Positions 32,701 through 44,472 of a stretch of DNA of 64,000 bases are shown here, piece by piece; the stretch's first letter is position 1, and each line of letters begins with the position of its first letter. Location: positions 124,001 through 188,000 of the forward strand of contig JADDMT010000027.1 in the NCBI GenBank assembly GCA_021401465.1, written 5' to 3'. The position numbers were made by a program, and so were the translations under genes. The stretch comes from Teratosphaeria epicoccoides (lineage: Eukaryota > Ascomycota > Dothideomycetes > Mycosphaerellales > Teratosphaeriaceae). The notes below the pieces were generated by a model that was given only the letters and a program-made list of their open reading frames with translations, had not been told where the DNA came from and ran no database searches.

Positions 32701-34856
32701 TTGACAACAACGAAGAGAAATGGAGGTTCAGCGGCTCTTCTAGTGGCATTGTCGCTCTCGTGAGCTACTGGCTGGCTTGGTCGTGTGTACTGACATTCTG
32801 GCTGCACACTTGCTCTTCAGCGCTGATGCAGCAGGACGGGGCATTCTCGTGTCGCACGGCGTGTTTGCCAAACCCCGAGTTCGTGTTTACTCGTGATGCA
32901 CCGCCACAGCACCTGAGCAACGGAGGAAATCTGGTGATAAGATAGCACGTACCTTTTGAGTACTCAGAAGTTCCGACCAAGACAGCACCGAGTTTGTCCA
33001 GAGAGGTCCCAAACCTTCCTTTCCATCGGGCCCACAACGCGTACGTAAACACGCGCCTTGTGCTGCTTGGTCGCTTCTCTTCGGCAGCGACACAACGCGT
33101 CAACTCGTGCGATTCACATCTTGAAGAACTTCGAAGCATAGGATCGCGGGTGGGCCTGGGGTCTTCAAATTGCCCTGATGCAGAACCGGATCTGGCCGAT
33201 ACGTAGCCGCCCCAATAGTGTTATGGGGCTGGACAATGCGAAGGGCCTCCACGGTCGGGTTGCTACACTGCAGACGAATGTGCTCACCTGCGCCGTTTTC
33301 CTGTATGACACAGCTCGCGCAGAACGGCGTCTAATGATCACAGGTACGACGACTGTAACTTGAAGTACTCGTAGTAGGCTCAGCCATCAGCTTGCCGCCG
33401 CTATCCGCGGTACTCGCGTCAGTCAACAATCTATGCGCGCTGACAACAGTATTGTTGCATTGTTTTCCTTTGCCCTGCGCAGCCGTTTGATCATGCCCTC
33501 CGCATTTTGCGCGTTATGATTCCCCGTCCGTCCGAGATTCATGCAGTACTGTGAAGTTTGGACGAAACGGGCGCTTACTCCTTCCTCAGCAGCCCTACCT
33601 GCCAGACTGCAATTGCCATATCGAATGACAATACTTCATCCCTGAGACGCACGGACGGGCGACGTCGTCAAAGTCTCAGACATACACTTTAAGGAATCTC
33701 AGCAATTGTGGCTCGATTGAGCTGACCGCTGCTATGCAGGGTCCCTTGCGCCATGCTCGGCGCATCCTTGGTAAATGCTAAAAGCAGGTAGAGGCCAATC
33801 GCGATCTGCACTCGCGCAATAATGGTCTCTTCCACGCTTTCCGAGTCACAGTCCATACTCTAAGATTTTCAGTGCAAATTGCAGGAGCCGACAGATTGCG
33901 CTGCGAAATGCAAATGGTGTGAAACCCTAGCATGCCATGGTTACCCCAACGTGGCAAGTGAAGTCTCCCATGGCGCTGGATACGTCTGTATGCTCTATAG
34001 CTGGGCCTTGGCCTGAAGCTGAGGTAGAAGGACATCCGACCTCGTCCTCAACAGGATGCTGGACGCATATGCTTTCCCACTTCACGACCGGACAGCCCCC
34101 AGGATGCCTAGCGGCTCGAGGAGTGGTAGTATGCATTCTCGTATGCAGGGTCAGAGCACAATGATTCTCGCGAAGCAGCCGCTGCGACTTGGAAGGACGT
34201 TTGAGCAATTGTCGGTCGATCAGGGTCCTGTCAACTTCGGCGTACCCCTGTACCTGAGCTTTCCTCCTTCAAGTTTACGTAGCCGTCCGACACACGCGAC
34301 GAGAGCCTAGATGCGGGAATCGGGAGGGAGATGCTCCACCTCGTCGTGTGTCTCTCGGTACGGACCAGGAAACAGAAACGTGAGCTTGGAAGGCGAGCAC
34401 TACGTTGGGAATGCATATTGACAGTTGGCAGGCGGGGTCTGGCTGGGTATACATGCAGCCTGGAAGATTGCTGTGCAGGGTTCCTGGTACATCAAAATGA
34501 TGTGCAAGCATGGCGCGATGATGCTGGTCGCGCTGCCGATGTGCTGGGGATACTTCTACGATCTGTTGTGTGACATCTTTCGCTCGTTCACTCGGAGATG
34601 TTGTCGTCCTCAGCAGTGGTTACACGGCACACCTGCATGCATGTATTTGATGAGGCCCGCCACTGCTACCCGCCTGGAACAACCGTGCGCCCGCAACCTG
34701 TTCGCCGCTAGAAACATCAGACCCCAACCATGCGGCTCTGCGGCTCTTCGGAAAGGCTGGTCAAAGTGTTGCGCCATTGGTCGCTAATGCCAAGGCGTCG
34801 CGGTGATGTCAAGAGTTTGAGGTCCAGCAGAGTCTCACCCGCAATGTAATTCCACG
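29707..34856. other. Largest gene-poor stretch, 5.15 kb
   Basis: Read on both strands, I see no gene with family motifs or consistent splicing, no transposase or reverse transcriptase, no terminal repeats and no rRNA or tRNA. Open frames stay below about 180 codons and overlap each other in all frames. Base composition looks similar to the rest of the window rather than A/T-rich, so it does not look like a repeat-induced-mutation desert. An unannotated noncoding RNA or fast-evolving gene cannot be excluded. Confidence 0.5.
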
Positions 34857-35292
34857 ATGTCTGCGTACCGAGCAATATTTGCATTCAGATCGCCTGTGCA
34901 AAAGCAGCCATGGCAGCGAGTACCAGCGCCATTCACGCAGCAAAGGATGGCGCCCCTTCGAAGGAATTGTGCAACAGAGGCGACTTCGACAGTAGAGGCA
35001 CCTGACTATCTGGATGAGCGAGAGCGCAGGATTTTCGATACCATCAAGCAGGAATTGAAGCCTACAAAGCTCGAGGTGGGTGAGACGACGCAGTGGCGGT
35101 TGTGGTACGTGCTGACTATGTGACCAGGTTCAAGATGTATCAGGAGGATGCGGCTCGATGTACGCTTTGGATATCGTGTCTGAACAGTTCCGGGGCCTGT
35201 CGGTGATCAAGCAGCATCGTCTGGTGAATAAGATCCTGGGAGAAGACATCAAGAGCTGGCATGGGCTGCAGTTGAAGACGAAGGCGCCGTGA
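34857..35292 (+). CDS. BOL3: Mitochondrial BolA-like protein (BolA3/Aim1)
   Basis: Two exons, 34857-35075 and 35128-35292, encode 127 residues; the 52-nt GTGGGT...CCAG intron joins TKLE to VQDVSGGCG. The first 45 residues are basic and lack acidic residues until EAT, as in a mitochondrial presequence. The BolA domain follows: DTIKQELKPTKLEVQDVSGGCGSMYALDIVS in two parts, then FRGLSVIKQHRLVNKIL and DIKSWHGLQLKTKAP at the end. The cysteine of GGCGSMY and the histidine of KQHRLV fit the iron-sulfur ligands known in human BOLA3. The family helps deliver 4Fe-4S clusters to mitochondrial client enzymes together with Nfu-type carriers and glutaredoxin 5. Confidence 0.93.
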
Positions 35293-36166
35293 GGCGTTGT
35301 GCTGACGCCGTTGGTAGGCGTCATGGGACCTGGCCGGGGCATTGGCAGTTCATGCGGCTCGGCGTCTGTGTTGTCCTGCGTTCGACGCGCTGTCAGCAGG
35401 ACATTGCGAAGATGACGCGTCGGATATTACGCCTAAAACACCAATCTTGAGCTTCCCTCGCCACCACGGTCAGGGGTCTGGTTCTGTGGTGCGAGAAAAC
35501 GATAAGACTCCGCGCAGGCGCAGCAGGAATCGCCATGTACAAGCATACACGGTGTTTAGTTCTGCCATGACCGTAGCGTCGAAGTGGAAGAGCCACATCC
35601 CTGCTGTAACATATCGATAGATTTTGTACGAGACGTGCAGAGGCACACGGGAGCGTCTTAGCGCAAAGTGTGGACACACGCAGACTCAGCTGGTCGGCGC
35701 CCAATTCTGCTGGGCCCGATTCGATCATGAAAGGAGCCTAGCTCTCGGATCTCTGCACCATTTACCTTGCGATCTGCAGATATGCAAGAACGCACCGTGG
35801 CAATGAAACAGCTCTGAACAACGTCACACACATTCCTCCTTATCTGCGGACTGCAGCAACTGACGAGCGTTGGCTTTGCAGATCCATTGGCCCTTGCGAA
35901 CGTCTCGCCAGCGGCACAATAAGGAGCAGAACAGAGAAGAGCATTCTACCCACGGTGCCGAGATCGCAGAGGTTCGAATACCAACGCCCTCGGTCAAGTG
36001 TGGGCGTCAGGAGCATTGGCTCTACATGCGCACCCACTGCTTCGAGTCACTCAATGGCTTCGACTCATGAGTTGCGGATGCATTATACATCATCATGCTG
36101 TATATGGACGTCGCCGCCATCCAAGCCAGGTCGAGTCTCTCCATTGTCGCACTCGAAACTCAAGCA
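35293..36166. other. Intergenic stretch between convergent genes
   Basis: This 0.87 kb holds the 3' flanks of the BolA-like and sorting nexin genes. No coding region or repeat is supported. Confidence 0.5.
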
Positions 36167-38194
36167 TCATCTCTCCTCAATCTTCGCAATCTCGCCTCTA
36201 GCCTTCTGCCATTCCTCCATACTTCGCCGCGACCACTCCACATGGCATTTTGCGAAATTGAGCTACAGTATCGAAAGTCAGCACAACAGTCACTGAAACG
36301 AAAGCAGGGGTTCGCTTTGAGGCTCACCATGTATACCCGATAGTCATTCTCTTTCTGCGCCTGAAATCTTTTCAAGTCTGCTAATACACCTGCACTAGCA
36401 TCTTTGACATCTTTCTGCGCCACCTCGAGAGCCTGCTCCAAATGCATCAGACTCTCCTTCGTCTTTCCCAGCGCGTCACGTCTCGCGCGTTCCGGGTCCT
36501 GATCCATGGTGCCTTGTATCGCATGCGTGAAGCCCGACAGCCTCCCGAAGATCTTGTTCGCAACCCCTGAAGTGCCCCGCTTATGCCCGTTCGGCGGCGA
36601 ATTAGGAGGCGAGCTGTAAGGATCTGCAGGCGCAGACGAGCTACCTTGCGGAGCTGATGGAGCAGAGTTCGACATGGTGTTGGGCGGGAAGTCGGAGTCG
36701 ACAGAGTTGTTATCTTCTTCTCTGGATCCTGCTGTGGACGGACGATCTCGGTTGCTGCCGCTACTCACACTCCTCTTAGGCATGCTCGAGGGCGAATTGT
36801 ATATGCCAGAACTCGTCATGTACTGCTCAATCCTCTTGGCTTCGAGCTCGCTTCGCTCCAGTTGCTCTAGTCTGCTGCGGGTTCTCTCCAGCTCGTCACG
36901 CGTCATCTCTTCCTGCACGCGCTTCAGCACCCTATACTTCAGCACGCTGCGCACGACACCTGCGAATTGCGCACTTTCTCTCATCGGTTCGGCGAACCCT
37001 GCACTGAGACCTGATGAGAGATCACGAGATTGCATGTAAGTAAAGTCACATGCTTGGCCGGTTTTCTCTATTGCGCCCGCGACGGTCTGAGATTGCTCTG
37101 ATAGTGAGAAAGCGTTGTAACGCGCTCCCAGATCGGATAAGTCGTCTCCCAGACTGTAGACATGTCGTAGTAATCGCGCATTGACCTTTTCCATTGAGCC
37201 AGTCAGTAGCGTCTCCAGCTCCTTGGTATTGCTTTCGAAAGTTGAGAAGTAAGGATCCAAATCTGCTTCACTGAGATTCTGTGAGGACGGAGGAAATCGG
37301 GCAAACTGTATCTGAGGCTGCGTGTGTGAGGCAGCTGATGGCAATGTGGAGGCAGGTGGAGGTGATGCTGGAGTTCCTGAGGACGAAGCGCTGGACGCAC
37401 ATCTCAGCTTCGCATTCTGTGACGGTACAGGCAGCCATTGATGAGCCGGCGTTGGGTTCGCAGGATCCAGTGGCGGTGCCTTCAAGTTGTTCTTGGGCAC
37501 ACTTGCGGCGGGATGTGAGTGCAGCACCTCGCTCCAGCTCACGTTGGGATCCAAAAATCGCCACCACACGCCGTCCTCCCGCACCTGCTTCATGCGCCGA
37601 CATCGATTCAGGAACGTTGCCAACATGCGCTGCCTCAGTTCGATAATGCCAACATCTTCCTTTGCCTTGGTTGGCTTCGACGCGTAGTCCGCGATACTGT
37701 GTTTCTCCGGTATCGGTGGGACGATTAATGTGGGATGTAGATTGACCAATGTCTGCCTCAGCGACGCAAATTCGCTGTAACGTCTCCGCACCACAATCTC
37801 GCCGGTCTGGACGGTGTATGCAATGTAGCTGCCTCCGCCTTCGGTGTTCTTGCCCGCGTGCACAATCTGAATTTCCAGGTCGGGATGCTCATACAATATC
37901 TGCTCTATCCGGCTGTCATAACCGCCTTCCTTAGGCTGCACTTTTGAGTGTTGCGGTCGGTCATCGTCGAGCTCTTCGTCGCTGAGGTCGGTGGTGCGGG
38001 AGATGAAGTGGGATGGATCGGGCGAGGAACGGCCAGAGGGCGGAGTGCTTGGTCGATTGAATTCTTGTAGGTGTCAATTACTGGTATTGTCTCTGGCATA
38101 TTTTCGTTTACATACGCGGCGACTGAATATCTGAGCCGTCTGATCCGCGGCGATGAAAGCTGCCATATGGGTTGTTGTCCTCGTCGTCCCACAT
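36167..38194 (-). CDS. SNX41: Sorting nexin 41 (PX-BAR protein)
   Basis: Three exons, 38194-38116, 38063-36328 and 36262-36167, encode 636 residues. The first exon begins MWDDEDNNPYGSF, a characteristic start of filamentous-fungal SNX41 proteins, and splicing gives QSP|QFNRPSTPPSG. The last intron restores RVYM|LNFAKCHVEWSRR at the end of the BAR region. The PX domain lies at about 85-200 (VRRRYSEFASLR, phosphoinositide-binding basic region, then PPIPEKHSI). The BAR region follows, interrupted by a disordered serine/proline insert near SSGSNRDRPSTAGS. SNX41, with Snx4/Atg20-type partners, retrieves cargo from endosomes to the Golgi and supports selective autophagy. The closely related Atg20 is the main alternative name. 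Confidence 0.9.
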
Positions 38195-38726
38195 GCTGCT
38201 CGCTGCCTGAGGAAAAGATATCACAGATATTGACGAACTCTGGCTATTGCTTCTGTCAGGCTTACGTCGTGTCTGGATCGCGAAATGCGCTGCCCTTTTC
38301 GTCTGCCACAGCGTACTCCCCTACAACATGTGAGCCCATCGAGGTGCAGTCGCGGCAACTCCCGCCGCGTAATGACGCACAGCGCACCTTCTTCTTTCAT
38401 CAGCGACTTGTCTCTGACCACGAAGTCATTATCATCAACTGTAACGTGGTGAGATGCGCTTGCTGTGAAATCTCGCGACGCAGCTGCCGTGGTAAAATGC
38501 TTGCTGCATGTGAAAGGCTCTTGCCCCGTGCAGTGAACGCAGGCAAGTGCTCCCTCCCTCCCAGCATACGCGTGCTTTCAACATCACCTCAACATCTTGT
38601 TCCTTCTTGATATCTTTCACTATTGCCACCAGCACACAGCACAGTCACACCTTGTCATCAGAGAACCATTCTCGTCAGATCAACATTATTCGCACGGCAT
38701 CCTCAGCCAAACAGAAATTGCGAGAG
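38195..38726. other. Divergent promoter between SNX41 and the OGFr-domain gene
   Basis: This 532-bp gap separates two diverging start codons. The frame of the right-hand gene is open upstream to 38547 but without good coding character, so the region is read as promoter and 5' leader. Confidence 0.5.
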
Positions 38727-39528
38727 ATGCAACCCGCCATCCTCAGCTTCTACGACGGCAACACCAAAGCCCCATTCGACTCGAACGACCCCAGTACCAC
38801 CTTGGATGATGTGCTCAAGTGGGACGATGATACACTGGAGCGTCGGCATGATTTCATTCAGTATCTGTTTCCGCTCCCAGAGCCTTCGGGTGTCAACCCT
38901 TCTGCGCCCCTCATCACTAGGGAAGGTGAGCAGCGTCATTTTGAGGGCACATCTATCACAACTTCTAACAGCGAAGCAGTCCGCAATGCTTTCAAGGCCG
39001 ATCCTGGCCTCAAGGACCAGCTCTTGAGAGCTGTCCATCGTATGAGGCAATTCTACTGCTTGGAGGACATACCGCCAACACCTATACCTTCTGATCCGCG
39101 CGACTTTGAGCTTGAGAACCCCAATTCGATTTGGCTGCAAACAACGCGTGCCAAGATCGCGAAGCACCACGACCACAACCACCTGCGGCTTACTCGCATG
39201 ATTCGGTGCCTACGGGTGCTTGACTGTGTAACGATAACCCCTATTTTCGCCGCTGTACTATGGAGCTGATCGTTGTATGTAGAGAGAAGCGGCCAAAATA
39301 CTTTATTGCGACTTGAGAGGGATTGACGCGAGTTTTGGTCGACCTGTAGCGAGCTCGACAATCGAATACTGGGACGCGGCGATGAAATGGCCGCTGTGTC
39401 GTGTTCCGAATCTGCATAAGAATCAGATTGTGGAGTGGTTGAGAGATGAAGTCGAGGAGGTCGATGGTGATGATGAATACAGGTGGGAGCAACAGGATGA
39501 GGAGGGCGAGAGTGAGGAGGATGCTTAG
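38727..39528 (+). CDS. Opioid growth factor receptor (OGFr)-domain protein
   Basis: Two exons, 38727-39227 and 39283-39528, encode 248 residues; the 55-nt intron joins CLRVLDC to REAAKILYCDLR. The conserved OGFr core is visible: LERRHDFIQYLFPLPEPSGVN in two blocks (HDFIQYLFP at about 41-49, then NPSAPLITR), LLRAVHRMRQFYCLE, and HNHLRLTRMIRCL, where the NHLRxTR block is diagnostic. The C-terminus is strongly acidic (EEVDGDDEYRWEQQDEEGE). Fungal members are short and uncharacterised; the animal name comes from a nuclear-membrane receptor and does not imply the same function. No targeting signal is evident. Upstream ATGs in the same frame are possible, but this one starts the conserved region. 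Confidence 0.85.
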
Positions 39529-40470
39529 GAGGCTGAATCCGGGACGTAGCACGGCGAGATGCAGACTTCTGAGAACGAGATGGTCGAGATCTTCGACTTG
39601 GATGAGGACCTGACCATGGAGTTGTAAGGTTGCTGACAACTCTTTTTGCTGAACATTCTGTTCCTCGCAAGCAGTTTGAGAGCGAGTCGACATAATGGTG
39701 GGACCAATCAGATTGGTAAGTAGCCCTTTGTGTGTCGAATGAGACTGGCTACAGCGTCATGCCTGAATTTCTCATCCAAATATATGTCACTGGCAGGTAC
39801 CACGTGTCGAATCATGCGTAGTACCGAGGCAGCTCTTTATCACTTGTCCGCTCGGATTTCTAGCGGACACCTTTGGTAATCTCAGCAGTGAGCTCCATCG
39901 CCTGCCCCAAGATGCCGCTGGTCACGGCGGAAGCGATATTGAAGCAGGTTGGGCGCCGCGCGCGTTGACCATCAGCGCCAACCGACCCATCACGATCACT
40001 GTTCTCCGTCCACGTTGCAGAACACGGCATGCGAGACGGCCTCGCAAAACTTCTGCCTGAGCTCTCCCCCGACGGAATCTCCACAGTGACTTTAAAGGGC
40101 ACCGGTGCCTCAAGTGTAAGTCCTGCGAATACACCTGCCGCATCAGCTTGTACATGCCAAGTCTTTCGATATCGTAGGCTCGGTCGCCGAAGACGTTTAG
40201 GGATCCGAGTTATCTGGAAGCCATACTGATGAGATGGAGACCGATGGTCGTTATGTGATGTGGGTTCTTTCTTGACATATCATACAAGCAACTCTGCAAC
40301 ATCCCTTCTGACACATACGCCCACCGATTCGATAAGCTCAGCCCTGCAATCCCGCGTCCATGGAAGGTCGATCCATATTCATCTGATCAATAAGACCCAT
40401 CGCAGATCAGACGGAGCCATTCACGTTCCTCGAGTATCAATAACATAAGCCGCCCCGTGGTTGCTGGTGC
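39529..40470. other. Intergenic stretch with a possible minor ORF
   Basis: No convincing gene. An 80-codon frame on the minus strand at 39860-40102 has fairly protein-like composition in its last 30 codons but no recognised family and no upstream exon I can support. Confidence 0.4.
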
Positions 40471-41070
40471 TCACTGTGTTGGCAAGCCGTACGGTACGAC
40501 CCCCTGCGCGACTGGAGCAGCATTTGCGATCGACGGGGTACTCTCTTCCTCTTTTTGTAACATGGTGCGCAGAAAGAGCTCCACGACACCATCCTCGCGG
40601 CCCTCTCGCTCAACCTGAGCGCGCCACTGCCGATAGCGGTTGCGGTCTCGCTCATTAATTGGACCGGCAGGGCCGAAAGTGACGGCGTTCCAGTCGAGCG
40701 AGAATTTCCAGAAGCCGCCGTCGGCATAGCTCTCGACCGGCTGTACAATCCACACCGCCGTCATCCGTGGCCAGTTCTCAGGATATTGAAATTCGCCGTT
40801 GACGAGGCAGCCAACGCAGGCGTCGGTGCGGCAAACTACCACGGGCTGGTTGCTGAACGGGTAGATGCTGCCGCACATGAGGAAGTGGTAGTACTCCCCA
40901 TCCCCGCTGTTGGAAAGTGTCAATTGCCACCAACAAGGAGGCAGCATGCTCACTATAGGCCAGGCTGTTGGGATGGGTTCAAGAAGCTGCAGTTGCTGCT
41001 GCTCTGGCTCGTTGAAGCCGCTGACTGGCATGCCGGCGTTGAACAGATTCATGTTCATGTTGAAAGCCAT
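40471..41070 (-). CDS. Hypothetical protein, 199 residues
   Basis: A single-exon frame with an ATG start and a balanced protein-like composition. Features seen: a short Met/Asn-rich start (MAFNMNMNLF), a central region rich in Trp and Cys (MLPPCWWQL, HFLMCGSIYPF, CRTDACVGC), and a charged helical stretch near RDRNRYRQWRAQVEREGRED. The CRTDACVGC cysteines could bind a metal or form disulfides, but there is no signal peptide, so an intracellular protein is more likely. No family recognised. Codon use looks like its neighbours, which supports it being a real gene; expression evidence is lacking. Confidence 0.6.
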   Translation of the reverse strand: MAFNMNMNLFNAGMPVSGFNEPEQQQLQLLEPIPTAWPIVSMLPPCWWQLTLSNSGDGEYYHFLMCGSIYPFSNQPVVVCRTDACVGCLVNGEFQYPENWPRMTAVWIVQPVESYADGGFWKFSLDWNAVTFGPAGPINERDRNRYRQWRAQVEREGREDGVVELFLRTMLQKEEESTPSIANAAPVAQGVVPYGLPTQ

Positions 41071-42410
41071 CGTCGGATCTAAGTTGAGTATTGGTAAAGT
41101 TGAGTCGAGTTGTGCGTAGAGGTGAATGCTGATTGTCTGTATAGTGTGACTTGTGCTCCAGAATCAGTGTTCCCTCGAAAAGTCCGCGCTTCTTTTATTT
41201 CAATGCCAGTCTACAGCCAGAAAGTTAAATGCAGCAGCGCCTACCTGTAGCAGCTCGAGCCGTCAAGACGTAGCACCAAGGATTACGAGCTTGCTAATGG
41301 TATTGCCATGGTGACGAAAGATCAGAACTCAGATGTAGAATCTGTTCTCTCGCGGTCAACAAGTAAAGCCCACGAGAACGATGAGGTCGCATATGTCGAC
41401 GGATCAAGATAACCCTGTGCGCCATGCAGAACACCACAAGACCATAATGCCATATCACGAAGCATTAACCGTGGAAACAACATACGACCAAAGGCCGCCA
41501 AAAACGCACAAATGCTGCGCCTCGCTGCCTGTGAGACTCACTCTGCAAAGCGCAGGCGAGAAGAACGTAGCACCAGACTTGCCAACCCTCACATTCAAGT
41601 TTGCATCGTATCACCGATATATCGCAATGTTGGAGCGTCCGAAACAGAGTAACTTCACCCTGACGCCGTATACCAAAAAGGGCAGCGGACGAGGATGTAA
41701 GACGAGAGGAGGCTTGAGAGGGTAAGATCGTAGGTGGTTTTTGCAGTATTAGGTACTTGTGGCCAAGAGGACTGTTGCAGAAAGAGCGGTAAGCTGCTGT
41801 TAATGCTGAATCAGGCAGTAAGGCACGGATACCGACGGTTTGGTTGGGTGACGGCCCAACGTTGGAGCTAGCGGCGATTGGGAAGAGTGTCCAGTCGCAC
41901 CTGCTGAAAAACGCTTGCGCTCTTTCCGTCCGTGGGTACAGTCTCGGTCATCCTGCTGCTACTTCTACGATGACGGCCAATTGCTTGGGAATGACGTCAT
42001 AGACTACCACTTACCTTCAAGATCTTCGGAATGACGCCATAGACTGCCACCTACCTTCAAGATTTGAGATGGAGCAAACCACCATCACGAAAGCCCTCAG
42101 ACATCAATGTCGTTGCAACCGAAGCCGCAGTACTGCCTCACACTGGACCCGCCGTCAGGTTCGAATCCTACACGTGACACACTCGTGGAGGCGAATCAAC
42201 GCTGACAGTGCTGACTTAGGCGTCGTTGGTGAGAAGAGGGAACGCAATTCACTGCGGTGCAGCAGTTGAGAGAATGCAACAGCATGTGGCGGTCTTCAGC
42301 CAGCCAAAGACGTCCTGTCGATCTAGCTACGGTCTACAAGGCTATATCTTGATTATGCCGAAGATCACGGTACGAGCAAGTGTTCTAAGGTTCCGCGTCG
42401 AGCGGTCAGG
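41071..42410. other. Intergenic stretch with a 40-bp tandem duplication
   Basis: No supported gene in 1.34 kb. It holds the promoter of the hypothetical gene to the left and the 3' flank of the MFS transporter to the right, plus the duplication at 41988-42067 listed separately. Confidence 0.5.
41988..42067. repeat. Two tandem copies of a 40-bp unit containing a CRE-like site
   Basis: The units starting near 41988 and 42028 match at about 36 of 40 positions; the differences are T/C or A/G transitions. The first unit contains the full palindrome tgacgtca (41992-41999), the site for CREB/ATF-type bZIP factors. In the second unit it has become tgacgcca. Confidence 0.7.
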
Positions 42411-44472
42411 CTAAAGCTCCGACGCTTTACTCTCTTCAGACGACTTCTCATTACTCTCCTGCCGCAATGCTGCATCATCAGGCCTGTCCAGTTCCATGTG
42501 TGGAATCATGAACCAGGCCAGCACGGCAGCGAAGGCGCTCAAAGAAGCATTGAGATAGAACACCCTCTGGAATCCCTGGGCGTAGACCGGCAGGATCATC
42601 TGCCGCGCTGTCTCCCGACTGGCTTGTGGAAGGGAAGTGAGGTAGTCGTCCGGACCGTGAATGATCTCAGCCACTGACAGCCCTGAATTCGACAACGAAG
42701 ACCGGAGCGTGGTGTTGATGATGGTAGCAGCGACCGCGAGTCCCAAGGTGGCGCCGAGGTTGCGCACAAAGTTGCGGGTGCAGGTCACCACTGCCATATT
42801 CTTCCTCTCCACGCCAGCTTGAATTGCAATCAGTGACGGCTGGAGGGTCTGTCCAACGCCAAAGCCAGTGAGCAGACCGTAACCAATAGCTCTTCCAATT
42901 CCGATCTTTCGAGCGTCCAGAGTCGAGTACAGACCCAGACCGACAGCCCACACTATCCAGCCGAGGATGATGCTTTCTCGGTATCTACCTCTCCAATGCA
43001 CGACCAGACCAGAGAAGGTGCTGAAGATTGTTTGGGTCACGGTGATGGGGAGCAAAAGTGCGCCAGCTTCGATCGCTGAGAGCCCGTACGCTACCCGAAC
43101 GGCACGTATGCATCAGCAATTGGCCCAGTACTTCCGACGCTCTACAAGCTTACTCAATTGAAAGAATGCGGGTATGTAGTAGATTTGTGTGAAGAAGAGC
43201 CATCCATTGACGAACATGGTTGAACACACTCCGATCACAATGCGTTCGCGGAAGATGTGCACTGGATCGTTGTCAGCCCGCAAGTAAAATATTTCCAGCG
43301 CACATGGCTCACAGGGTATCAAAGGGTGTCGCGGAACTTTGCCTTCCCAGAGGATAAATGTCGCGGAAAGTGCTGTGCCAACGATCAAAGGGGCGAGCAC
43401 GGCGGCGGACGACCATGAGTATTGACCTCCAGCCCAGGTAAGCGACAGCTGCCGTGGTCAGCACGACGTATGGCTGGGAAGGGTGACGAACCTCACCACA
43501 AAGCACGTCGATGCAGCTAAGGTCAATACCGCGCCGCCGAAGTCGACAGCCTTCAACTTAGATAGCCATGAACCTTCGACCGGTTTCAGTGGCATCATAT
43601 AAACAATCGCGGCAGTAGCAATGGCCGACAATGGAAGATTAAGTCGAAATATCCATCTCCTGTATCCCGTGGTTAACTTACTGATGCTAATCCCATCACC
43701 TCGAGTCCTAACCTACCATGAATTCTCAGAAAGCGCGCTCAAGGACGCACCAACAACTGGTCCAGCACCGTGCGCGAGCGCAACAAATGCTCCCTGTCGA
43801 GACTTTAGCGATGACTTTGAGAAGCTCGCAGGTCTAGCTAGTACAAGAATCCCTTGGTATTTACCGCGATCCCGAAGAGACACCACATCCGATACGATCG
43901 TCTGGACCAAAGTTGCCAATCCACCACCACCTACGCCAGTAACGGCTCGAGCAGCGGTCAGCTGAGTCGACGTTTCTGCAAAAGAGGCAGCGAGCGACCC
44001 GATGACGAAGATCAGCATGCAGCTAAGCAGGACTGGTTTTCGTGCAAAGATATCGGATAGGCGACCATAGAGGAGCTGGAAGCTCGTGGACGTTCTGCAC
44101 TTGTTAGTACTCATTCGGCTGCCCGGGTCGTGCGAATAGGACTCACAGGAAATAAGCTCCGGATATCCAAGCACTGTTCCCTTCGACTTTCAGGGCACGA
44201 GATATGATCGTTAGACTTGCTGCAAGCGTGGTTTGGTCCATAAGAGCCAGTAGGTCCACGCTGGCACAGGTGAGAAAGATCTTGCGGTTGTCAGCAGATT
44301 CCATGGCTCTATTCCAATGGCGTTTGCTTCGCACCATGATGATCTTGCTTTTCTTGACATAGTTGGTCTGGTCGCTGAGTTCTTGCGAGTGTGGCTCAGG
44401 GGCAGCAGCATTATTGTCCGTTCGGCTCCTTGGCCATCCTTCTGCCCGACAAATCTCGATCAACGACGACAT
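42411..44472 (-). CDS. MFS multidrug/efflux transporter (14-helix DHA type)
   Basis: Seven exons, 44472-44147, 44094-43845, 43793-43717, 43659-43497, 43448-43313, 43261-43154 and 43090-42411, give 579 residues, with every phase consistent. Motif A is YGRLSDIFARKP, and RAVTGVGGGGL, LRDRGKYQGIL|GAFVALAHGAGPVVGASL (motif C) and SW|RWIFRLNLPL follow in the standard order. TWAGGQYSW and WEGKVPRHPLIP mark the middle loop; VNGWLFFTQIYYIPAFFQL is helix 9. The tail is acidic. This is the DHA2-like group that exports drugs and toxic metabolites in exchange for protons. No biosynthetic genes are adjacent. Two introns (43844-43794 and 43312-43262) are 51 nt with no in-frame stop. The substrate is unknown. 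Confidence 0.88.

Noticed and set aside
39860..40102. 80-codon minus-strand frame with protein-like ending
   Set aside because: No family, no supported first exon; kept only as a note in the intergenic entry.
42157..42168. ggttcgaatcc, a perfect tRNA B-box
   Set aside because: The T-arm pairs only partly and no A-box, anticodon stem or acceptor stem can be formed upstream.
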